6,648 nucleotides of DNA from an uncultured Nitrospirota bacterium. GTDB lineage: Bacteria; Nitrospinota; Nitrospinia; SZUA-224. Both the position numbers and the translations under genes were made by a program. The notes beneath the pieces are model-generated. The model made no database searches. It saw only the letters and a program-made list of their open reading frames with translations, and was not told the origin of the DNA. Location of the stretch: assembly GCA_913009285.1 (NCBI GenBank), contig CAJVYE010000057.1:1-6648 (forward strand), in the 5' to 3' direction. Below, one piece after another: positions 1-5,265 of this stretch. Positions within the stretch are counted from its first letter, which is position 1, and every line of letters begins with the position of its first letter.

Positions 1-126
1 CATCTTTGGGCCCGAGGATATTTCTGTGCATCTTCTGGCAGTGTAACCGATGAGATGGTTAAAGCCTACATAGAAAAGCAGGATAAGCCTCCTGATGATG
101 GTTTTAATGTTGATGAAGATGCATAG
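1..126 (+). CDS. tnpA: IS200/IS605-family Y1 transposase TnpA, C-terminal fragment (5' end off the window)
   Basis: An open frame runs from the first base to TAG at 124-126 and encodes 41 residues beginning HLWARGYFCASSG. This matches the C-terminal part of IS200-type TnpA, a single-strand-specific HUH transposase that cuts and rejoins the hairpin ends of its element. The fragment keeps the catalytic-helix signature AYIEKQ. The Tyr (codon 67-69) fits the nucleophile, and the Gln four residues later (79-81) fits the third metal ligand (Y127 and Q131 in the IS608 enzyme). The HUH histidines lie upstream, outside the window. The tail after the helix is short and acidic (DDGFNVDEDA), as in the family. 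No tnpB follows, so this looks like the IS200 group with tnpA only. Whether the gene is intact cannot be judged. An IS copy at the contig edge is a usual place for an assembly to break. Confidence 0.88.
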   Translation, partial: HLWARGYFCASSGSVTDEMVKAYIEKQDKPPDDGFNVDEDA

Positions 127-135
127 TGGCTTTAG

Positions 136-188
136 TCGGCATTTAGCCGAGCACATCGGCTTTAGCCGCTAACTCTCGCCTTGAGGCG
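136..188. repeat. Three short GC-rich hairpins in the IS right end
   Basis: Three small inverted repeats follow each other: TCGGC/GCCGA (136-140 with 146-150), CGGCT/AGCCG (157-161 with 164-168) and CGCC/GGCG around a TTGA loop (177-180 with 185-188). The first two share a CGGC-TTTAGCCG core and could also pair with each other. They lie between the tnpA stop and the larger terminal hairpin. They may be structural elements of the IS end or a transcription/translation barrier. Their role is unknown. Confidence 0.5.
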
Positions 189-200
189 GTCAGCAAAAAC

Positions 201-220
201 CCGTGTGCTTGAGCACACGG
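201..220. repeat. Terminal hairpin of the IS200/IS605 right end
   Basis: A perfect 8-bp stem (CCGTGTGC/GCACACGG) closes on a TTGA loop, 74 bp after the tnpA stop. It is preceded by a CAAAAAC stretch that could hold the guide sequence, and followed by TAGTTTAGTCAC, which could hold the cleavage site. This is the arrangement TnpA recognises in IS200/IS605 right ends. Guide and cleavage tetranucleotides were not assigned because the left end is missing. Confidence 0.7.
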
Positions 221-235
221 TAGTTTAGTCACAGT

Positions 236-700
236 ATTACAGATATTTTTAAATTTTTCATCTCTCTTCTTTCTTGCACTGATATGTTTTTTCTATTGAC
301 TCATATTTATCCTCTTTTTCAAGCTCATGATATGATATTAACTTGCATGTTAACCTTTGTCAAGAGCCTTTTGCGAAGAGCCTAATCTCTATAATCATTA
401 AAAAAAATGACCTTTTTTTACTGAGAATGACACAAAAATAGCAAAATTTTTTTTCTTCTATCAGGGTATCTACGAATGAGCAGGGCCATTTAAACTACTG
501 ATAATTTTCTTGTGTTCTCCTTCTTTATGTAGTTAAATAGAGACTTGAGTTGTTCCGTTTTAAAAAATCAGCATTAAAAGGACATTCGATGAGAACTAAA
601 ACTAATGGTTCTTCTCCTAATTTACCGTAGAAAATGGGAAAAGAGCCAAACTAAATAGTAGAGCAAAAAGCAAACAAGTCAATCCATCAGATTTTTTAGA
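236..700. other. AT-rich intergenic DNA with no supported gene
   Basis: All frames are broken by frequent stops, and no RNA gene or convincing sigma-70 promoter was found. Minor structures are a poly-A/poly-T dyad around 400-421, a 5-bp dyad TTAAC/GTTAA at about 338-353, and two AGAGCC copies near 363-382. An ATG at 589 follows a plausible AAAAGGA but reads only 13 codons before a stop, so it is not called. The stretch may be decayed sequence between the IS and the repeat element at 701. Confidence 0.5.
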
Positions 701-885
701 TAAGGGACGGGTCAGAAATAACTTGGCATTTTTCGCGTTCAGATTTAGGTCAGGTTTGCTCGATCTGAGGGAGCAAAACCGCAGTAATAGTAGTGCTATA
801 TCGAGGATTTTGCGAGTGAGGATCGATCAAAGATGGCCTGAAGATGAGATGCAAAAATGCCAAGTTATTTCTGATCCGTTCCTTA
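701..885. mobile_element. MITE-like element with 33-bp terminal inverted repeats
   Basis: The two ends are near-perfect reverse complements: 701-733 against 853-885 match at 31 of 33 positions, including an unbroken 22-bp match (712-733 with 853-874) that contains AATAACTTGGCATTTTT. Weaker complementarity continues inward without a gap. By eye, about 20 of the next 33 positions match, and GCAAAA/TTTTGC pairs again closer to the centre near 793. The ends read TAAGG...CCTTA, so a TA target duplication, as made by IS630/mariner transposases, is possible but cannot be told from the repeat itself. The left half also holds its own hairpin (753-761 with 771-780). No transposase is encoded. A non-autonomous element is my inference; the inverted repeat is directly visible. 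Confidence 0.75.
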
Positions 886-891
886 GAGGGG
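885..891 (+). promoter_or_regulatory. Ribosome binding site that fixes the TPR gene start at 898
   Basis: AGAGGGG lies 6 nt before the ATG at 898. The frame stays open upstream to an ATG at 844, but that codon lies at the inner edge of the right arm of the repeat element and has no Shine-Dalgarno sequence. The longer start would also bury the signal peptide. The 898 start is therefore preferred. The site begins at the last base of the repeat element. Confidence 0.7.
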
Positions 892-897
892 TTTTTA

Positions 898-1632
898 ATG
901 AAAGTACCTAGAATAACTATTTCATTATTAGTGGTGATGTTGTTCCTAACTGTGGCATGTACACGGGAAAAAGGAGCAAAGGAGTGGTTAGAGAAAGGGG
1001 ATAGTTATTACTCAAAGGCGAAATATGACAAAGCTATAAAAAGCTATAGTAAGGCTATTGCTATTGATTTGAATTATGCCGAGGCCTATAACAAACGTGG
1101 AAATTCTTATTATCTGAAGGGTCAAGCTGACAGTGCAATAGCAGATTATAGTAGTGCTATTGCTATAATCCCTGATGATATAGAAGGTTACAACAAGCGT
1201 GGGATTGTTTATGGAAAAATAGGCGAATTAGACAATGCAATAGAGGATTTTAATATGACCATTGCTATCGATCCAAATTATGCCCAGGGCTATAACAATC
1301 GGGGGATTGTCTATAGGGAGAAAGGTCAACCTGATAGGGCAATCGAAGAATTTAATAAGGCAATTTCTATTGATCCGAATCATGATGGAGCTCACAATAA
1401 TCGGGGCAATGTGTATGAGGATATAGGTGAACATGAGAATGCTATAGCGGATTATAGTAAGGCCATTGCCATAAACTCGAATAATGTAGAAGCTTACTAC
1501 AACAGAGGTAATATATATTTCTTGTTAAATAATATAGATGAGGCAATTTCTGATTTAGAAAAGGCTTGCAAAATGAAGCTTAATCTAGGATGCATTAGGC
1601 TTGAGGAGATTTCTGAGGCAGGGAAACAATAA
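898..1632 (+). CDS. TPR-repeat lipoprotein, six tetratricopeptide repeats
   Basis: The product is 244 residues. The N-terminus (MKVPRI, then a hydrophobic stretch at residues 8-20) ends in LTVAC, a lipobox-like site with Cys21 as the likely lipidated residue. Thr at -3 is less usual than Leu, so the lipoprotein call is good but not certain. Six 34-residue TPR units run from residue 27 to 230 (DNA 976-1587), with the typical A-Y-NRG-Y-G-A-I-F/Y-AI-I-P pattern, and a 14-residue tail follows. TPR arrays form superhelical scaffolds for protein binding, so a role in an envelope or periplasmic complex is likely; the partner is unknown. Five of ten arginines use CGN, against 3 of 32 in leuB plus asd, which hints at a different origin. 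The gene stands alone and converges on the aminotransferase with a 3-bp gap and no visible terminator. Confidence 0.88.
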   Translation: MKVPRITISLLVVMLFLTVACTREKGAKEWLEKGDSYYSKAKYDKAIKSYSKAIAIDLNYAEAYNKRGNSYYLKGQADSAIADYSSAIAIIPDDIEGYNKRGIVYGKIGELDNAIEDFNMTIAIDPNYAQGYNNRGIVYREKGQPDRAIEEFNKAISIDPNHDGAHNNRGNVYEDIGEHENAIADYSKAIAINSNNVEAYYNRGNIYFLLNNIDEAISDLEKACKMKLNLGCIRLEEISEAGKQ

Positions 1633-1635
1633 TCA

Positions 1636-2811
1636 CTATATCTTTCGAGCCCTTCTGAATCCATTGAGTGAGTTTTCTATGGTTTCATCAGATACACAAT
1701 AAGATATTCTAAAGTAACCAGGTTTGCCAAATCCACTTCCTGGCACAGTAAGTATATTTTCTTCCTTGAGTCTTCTTACAAATCTTATATCATCCTCAAT
1801 CGGTGATCTCGGGAAGATATAGAATGCCCCTTCTGGCTTTGTAACATCATAGCCCATATTAGTCAAATTGTTATATAACATGTCCCTCTTCCTCTGATAA
1901 GAAGCAATATCTACAGAGTCTTGTTGGAGTTCCTTTACTACTCGCTGCATCAGTGCCGGGGCATTTACAAAGCCAAGGGTACGATTGCAGAAGATCATTC
2001 CTTCTACCAGTCTTTTTGCATCTGAGCACTCCGGATTTATAGCAATATAACCTATCCTTTCCCCTGGTATTGCAAGATCCTTAGAGTGAGAGTAGACAAT
2101 AATGCTGTTTTTATATATCTCAAATATATCAGGGAATTTCACATCATCGTAGATGATTTTTTTATACGTGTCATCTGATATAAGATAGATGTCTATATTA
2201 AGCTCTCTTTCCTTTTTCTCCAGAAAACGACCTAATGCTTGGAGGGTATCTTTGTCATACACCTTGCCAGTAGGATTATTCGGAGAGTTTATTATTACAC
2301 TCTTAGTCTTACCATTTATCGACTCCTCCAACTTACCCAGATCTATATTAAAATCACTCCCTGTCTCTACAATCCTGCATCCCCCAGCATGGTTATCAAT
2401 ATAAAAGATATATTCAACAAAGTAGGGTGAGAAAATAATAACTTCATCCCCGGGATTAAGTATACTCTTTAGTACTACATTTAATCCACCTGCAGCACCG
2501 CAGGTCATGATTATATTATCAACCGGGATATCTAAGCCACTCTCATCAGATATAGTCTTTGCCACGACCTCCCTACTCTCATAGAACCCTGCATTTGGCA
2601 TGTAGCGGTGCATCCCTTTAGAGGTGTTACTAACCGCCTTATACAGCTCCTGCTTAAATCTATCAGGTGGCTCTACAACCGGATTACCCAGGGTAAAATC
2701 AAAGACATTTTCTTCCCCTATACTCGCTTTTAGGGCAGCGCCTTCCTCAAACATCTTCCTGATCCATGAGGACCTTTCAATAAAACCTTCTATCTTTTTA
2801 GCAATAGCCAT
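1636..2811 (-). CDS. PLP-dependent aminotransferase, class I/II (fold type I)
   Basis: The protein is 391 residues, the usual length for aspartate-aminotransferase-like enzymes, and is cytosolic with no signal sequence. It transfers an amino group between an amino acid and a 2-oxo acid using pyridoxal phosphate. Visible landmarks are a glycine turn for cofactor phosphate (CGAAGGL, 104-110), NSPNNPTG (175-182) with the conserved Asn179, Asp213 and Tyr216 in SDDTY for the pyridine ring, SHSKD with the Schiff-base Lys244, GERIGY (250-255) for phosphate contact, and Arg368 in GYFRIS for the substrate carboxylate. The substrate is not clear. Aspartate is plausible beside asd, but alanine, aromatic or branched-chain substrates are also possible, so no symbol is given. 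The start at 2811 has no clear Shine-Dalgarno but gives a family-like N-terminus. The gene is divergent from leuB across a repeat-filled spacer. Confidence 0.93.
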   Translation of the reverse strand: MAIAKKIEGFIERSSWIRKMFEEGAALKASIGEENVFDFTLGNPVVEPPDRFKQELYKAVSNTSKGMHRYMPNAGFYESREVVAKTISDESGLDIPVDNIIMTCGAAGGLNVVLKSILNPGDEVIIFSPYFVEYIFYIDNHAGGCRIVETGSDFNIDLGKLEESINGKTKSVIINSPNNPTGKVYDKDTLQALGRFLEKKERELNIDIYLISDDTYKKIIYDDVKFPDIFEIYKNSIIVYSHSKDLAIPGERIGYIAINPECSDAKRLVEGMIFCNRTLGFVNAPALMQRVVKELQQDSVDIASYQRKRDMLYNNLTNMGYDVTKPEGAFYIFPRSPIEDDIRFVRRLKEENILTVPGSGFGKPGYFRISYCVSDETIENSLNGFRRARKI

Positions 2812-2842
2812 AAGAGAACATATCGAAATTTCTATAACCTAA

Positions 2843-3030
2843 TTTCGTAAGCGTTCACAGAACACTGAAATTTGAAATTGGAAATTAGGTAATAGTTCAG
2901 CCATAATTTTAATCCTTAAAAAGCATAATACGTTACCACGGATATTCACGGAATATTCGTGGTGAATTATTACGATAACACAAATTTCCAATTTCTAATT
3001 TCCAATTTCAAACCGTGAACGGTTACGAAA
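2843..3030. repeat. Long imperfect inverted repeat filling the divergent spacer (MITE-like)
   Basis: The outer arms 2843-2858 and 3015-3030 match at 15 of 16 positions in inverted orientation (TTTCGTAAGCGTTCAC type). After an offset of about 10 nt, an 18-bp perfect inverted match follows (2871-2888 with 2995-3012). The inner arms are built of tandem GAAATTN heptamers, three on the left (2867-2887) and four inverted on the right (2982-3009). A second palindrome sits at the centre. The element occupies most of the only space available for the promoters of both flanking genes. A weak promoter-like pair for leuB overlaps the left arm (TTGGAA at 2878, CATAAT at 2902, 18-bp spacing). It codes for nothing. 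A mobile non-autonomous element is inferred from the structure. Confidence 0.7.
2924..2974. repeat. Central palindrome (CACGGATATTC / GAATATTCGTG core)
   Basis: Positions 2924-2947 and 2951-2974 are reverse complements at 19 of 24 positions, around a 3-nt loop (ACG). The core at 2936-2947 against 2951-2962 matches at 11 of 12. It is nested within the larger inverted repeat, and could fold as a long hairpin in DNA or in the leuB leader RNA. It has no T-run, so it is not a typical terminator. An operator role is possible but not supported by a recognised motif. Confidence 0.6.
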
Positions 3031-3055
3031 ATTAAAATAACGGGGATATAGATTT

Positions 3056-4126
3056 ATGGGTAAGATATATAAAATAGGAGTAATTCCAGGTGATGGGACA
3101 GGACCTGAGGTAGTTAATGAGGGACTAAAGGTACTTAAATCTGCCTCTAAAAAGGGGGGATTTGGGTTAGATCTGACAACCTATGATTTTGGAGGTGAGA
3201 GGTATCTCCGTACAGGAGAGATCCTTCCTGACTCAGCGATAGAGGAATTAAGAGAGATGGACGCCATCTATCTGGGTGCAATAGGACATCCGGATGTAAA
3301 GGCCGGTATTTTAGAGAAGGGGATACTTCTGAATCTCAGGTTCTCTCTTGATCAATACATAAACCTCAGACCGGTCAAGTTATATCCAGGGGTAGATACA
3401 CCATTAAAGGATAAAGGGCCTGACGATATTGATTTTGTAGTTGTAAGGGAGAATACAGAGGGGTTGTATACAGGGGCTGGTGGATTTCTGAAAAAGGGGA
3501 CATCCGACGAGGTAGCAATTCAGGAGTCTATCAATACCAGAAAGGGTGTTGAGAGGTGTATAAGATATGCATTTGAGTTTTGCAGGAAGAGGAATAAGAG
3601 GAAAAAACTCACCCTTTGTGGTAAGACAAATGTCTTGACATATGCCTTTGATCTCTGGGAAAGGACATTTAAAGAGGTATCAAGAGAATATTCCGATATA
3701 GAAACCGATTACGCCCATGTGGATGCCACCTGTATGTGGATGGTTAAAAACCCTGAATGGTTTGATGTGATTGTAACAGATAATATGTTCGGTGATATCA
3801 TTACAGATCTCGGGGCTATGATTCAGGGGGGGATGGGTATTGCTGCCGGAGGAAATATAAATCCAGAATCTACCTCAATGTTTGAACCGATTGGTGGATC
3901 AGCCCCAAAATATACAGGAAAGAACATAATAAATCCCTTAGCTGCGATCTCTGCTGCCCAGATGATGTTAGAGTACCTTGGTGAGTCAAAAGAGGCCTCT
4001 ATTATTGAAAAGGGTATTATACAGGTTATATCCAAAGATATAAAGAGCCTCTCAGCCGGAAAAATGGGGCGTAGTACTACAGAGATAGGCGACCTCGTGG
4101 CTAAGTATGTTGAAGAGGATGGATAA
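3056..4126 (+). CDS. leuB: 3-isopropylmalate dehydrogenase-type beta-decarboxylating dehydrogenase
   Basis: The 356-residue product belongs to the isocitrate/isopropylmalate dehydrogenase family. In leucine synthesis this enzyme oxidises and decarboxylates 3-isopropylmalate to 4-methyl-2-oxopentanoate. Family residues are present: IPGDGTGPE (10-18), Arg95, Arg105 (NLRP) and Arg131 for malate binding, Tyr138 in ENTEGLY, Lys190 in CGKTN, and the metal ligands Asp223, Asp247 and Asp251 ([10 protein letters not shown]). The substrate loop reads GILLNLR. Leu91 and Leu92 align with the isopropyl-contacting leucines of Thermus LeuB, and the Ser/Asn pair of isocitrate dehydrogenase is absent. The nucleotide loop reads GSAPKYTG: Lys285-Tyr286 is the NADP-type pair, where LeuB normally has Asp-Ile. 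A tartrate or D-malate dehydrogenase is the main alternative. GGGGA at 3042-3046 gives an RBS. The gene overlaps asd by one base, so the two are almost certainly one operon. Confidence 0.82.
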   Translation: MGKIYKIGVIPGDGTGPEVVNEGLKVLKSASKKGGFGLDLTTYDFGGERYLRTGEILPDSAIEELREMDAIYLGAIGHPDVKAGILEKGILLNLRFSLDQYINLRPVKLYPGVDTPLKDKGPDDIDFVVVRENTEGLYTGAGGFLKKGTSDEVAIQESINTRKGVERCIRYAFEFCRKRNKRKKLTLCGKTNVLTYAFDLWERTFKEVSREYSDIETDYAHVDATCMWMVKNPEWFDVIVTDNMFGDIITDLGAMIQGGMGIAAGGNINPESTSMFEPIGGSAPKYTGKNIINPLAAISAAQMMLEYLGESKEASIIEKGIIQVISKDIKSLSAGKMGRSTTEIGDLVAKYVEEDG

Positions 4127-5145
4127 TGTCTGGTAGTAATAAGAAGACGTATTCTGTTGCTGTTGTGGGGGCAACAGGTGCGGTCGGAAATGAGATGATC
4201 TCGATACTGGAGGAGAGAAAATTTCCTGTAAAAGAGGTAAGGTTACTTGCCTCTGATAGATCAGATGGAAAGAAGCTGGAGTTTAGCGAAAAGAATATAA
4301 CCGTAAAAAAGACAGATAGCAGCTCCTTCAATGAAATAGATATCGCTCTCTTCTCTGCAGGTGCTAGTAGGAGTAAAGAATTTGCACCGTTAGCGGTAAG
4401 ATCCGGGGCAATAGTAATCGATAATAGCAGTGCATTCAGGATGGACCCTGATGTGCCCTTAGTGGTACCAGAGGTTAATCCTCATGCAATAGCCAGACAT
4501 AAAGGGATAATTGCAAATCCTAACTGTTCTACTATCCAAATGGTGGTGGTGCTTAAACCTATCCATGATGCTGTCAGGATAAAGAGGATCGTTGTCTCTA
4601 CCTATCAAGCGGTATCAGGGACAGGTAAAGAGGCAATAGAGGAGTTATCACAGCAGACAAGAGATCTCTTTAATTATAGAGAGGTTAAACATCAGGTATA
4701 TCCTCACCAGATTTCCTTTAACTGTCTTCCTCAGATAGACATCTTTGAGGAGAATCATTATACCAAAGAAGAGATGAAGATGATCAATGAGACAAAAAAG
4801 ATTATAGAGGATGATACTATTGCTATTACAGCGACAGCGGTGAGGGTGCCTGTCTTTTATGGTCATTCTGAATCTGTTAATATCGAGACAGAGAAGAAGT
4901 TGACAGCAGATGAGGCAAGAGAATTGTTATCAGATGCCCCTGGTGTGAAGCTTATAGATAACATCGATGCATTAGAATATCCGTTAGCTATAAAGGCAGC
5001 CGGTAGGGATGAGGTCTTTGTAGGGAGGATCAGGGAGGATGAGTCGATAGAGAAGGGACTTAACCTCTGGATAGTATCGGATAATATCCGGAAAGGGGCA
5101 GCACTAAATGCTATTCAGATAGCTGAAATTTTAATTGGTGTCTGA
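4126..5145 (+). CDS. asd: Aspartate-semialdehyde dehydrogenase
   Basis: The 339-residue product is full length for bacterial Asd. It reduces L-4-aspartyl phosphate to L-aspartate 4-semialdehyde with NADPH, the branch point to diaminopimelate/lysine, threonine and methionine. The N-terminal Rossmann motif VVGATGAVG is at 13-21. SSAFRMDPDVPLVVPEVN spans 101-118, the nucleophile is Cys134 in NPNCST, Gln161 lies in TYQAVSG, and Arg240 and the general base His247 lie in RVPVFYGHS. ATG at 4126 shares one base with the leuB stop (TAATG), with GAAGAGGATGGA upstream as ribosome site, so translation is probably coupled. The last codon and the TGA stop lie inside the left terminal repeat of the inverted-repeat element starting at 5138, so that element appears to have defined the present C-terminus without removing any catalytic part. 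Confidence 0.96.
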   Translation: MSGSNKKTYSVAVVGATGAVGNEMISILEERKFPVKEVRLLASDRSDGKKLEFSEKNITVKKTDSSSFNEIDIALFSAGASRSKEFAPLAVRSGAIVIDNSSAFRMDPDVPLVVPEVNPHAIARHKGIIANPNCSTIQMVVVLKPIHDAVRIKRIVVSTYQAVSGTGKEAIEELSQQTRDLFNYREVKHQVYPHQISFNCLPQIDIFEENHYTKEEMKMINETKKIIEDDTIAITATAVRVPVFYGHSESVNIETEKKLTADEARELLSDAPGVKLIDNIDALEYPLAIKAAGRDEVFVGRIREDESIEKGLNLWIVSDNIRKGAALNAIQIAEILIGV

Positions 5146-5231
5146 ACGAAAACAACCCTTCTCCTCTTCTCCCACTTCCCAAAATTTTCACGCGCCTTGT
5201 CCCAGCCCTGGGGCAGTTTTGGTTCAGACAC
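5138..5231. mobile_element. Small MITE-like element at the 3' end of asd, with an outer repeat copy to 5254
   Basis: The ends 5138-5153 and 5216-5231 are inverted repeats matching at 15 of 16 positions (GTGTCTGAACGAAAAC against GTGTCTGAACCAAAAC). A further copy of the end lies just outside on the right (5236-5254). It pairs with 5133-5151 at 17 of 19 positions, with AATT at both outer edges. The structure is therefore either an element bounded at 5137-5250 with AATT flanks, or one element beside a remnant of another. The interior is strongly pyrimidine-rich on this strand (CCCTTCTCCTCTTCTCCCAC) and unlike its neighbours. A CCCAG/CTGGG stem (5201-5212) with TTTT shortly after (5217-5220) could act as a weak terminator for the leuB-asd operon. 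No transposase is encoded. Confidence 0.65.
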
Positions 5232-5265
5232 TAGCTTTCGGTCAGACACTAATTAGCTTAATGAG

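Larger units (their letters stand above)
1..235 (+). mobile_element. IS200/IS605-family element, right portion and right end
   Basis: The tnpA tail is followed by about 110 bp of hairpin-rich non-coding DNA that ends in a strong 8-bp stem (201-220). IS200/IS605 elements have no terminal inverted repeats or target duplication. They end in subterminal hairpins, with the cleavage site a few to about 20 nt beyond the last one. I therefore place the right boundary near 225-240 (the TTTAGTCAC region), but the exact cleavage site cannot be read without the left end or an empty site. The family call rests on the transposase. The boundary is inferred. Confidence 0.7.

Noticed and set aside
400..421. 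Poly-A/poly-T dyad as a bidirectional terminator
   Set aside because: The stem is A-T only with no GC-rich core, and no gene ends nearby.
589..630. Short frame with a plausible AAAAGGA ribosome site
   Set aside because: It has only 13 codons before a stop, no similarity I recognise, and no continuing frame that would indicate a decayed gene with confidence.
844..897. N-terminal extension of the TPR protein from the ATG at 844
   Set aside because: It lies across the right arm of the repeat element, lacks a Shine-Dalgarno sequence and would place 18 polar residues ahead of a clear signal peptide. The ATG at 898 has AGAGGGG 6 nt upstream.
723..911. Small plus-strand open frame of 62 codons before the TPR gene
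   Set aside because: It starts with TTG, lies almost entirely within the inverted-repeat element at 701-885, has no ribosome site, and overlaps the preferred TPR start. Its composition looks like translated repeat.
2867..3009. CRISPR-like array from the repeated GAAATT units
   Set aside because: The units are 7 nt in direct tandem without spacers, and no cas genes are present.
3056..4126. Isocitrate dehydrogenase because of the Lys-Tyr coenzyme pair
   Set aside because: The substrate loop lacks the Ser/Asn residues that bind the isocitrate gamma-carboxylate and has the Leu-Leu pair of isopropylmalate dehydrogenases. Linkage to asd also favours LeuB.
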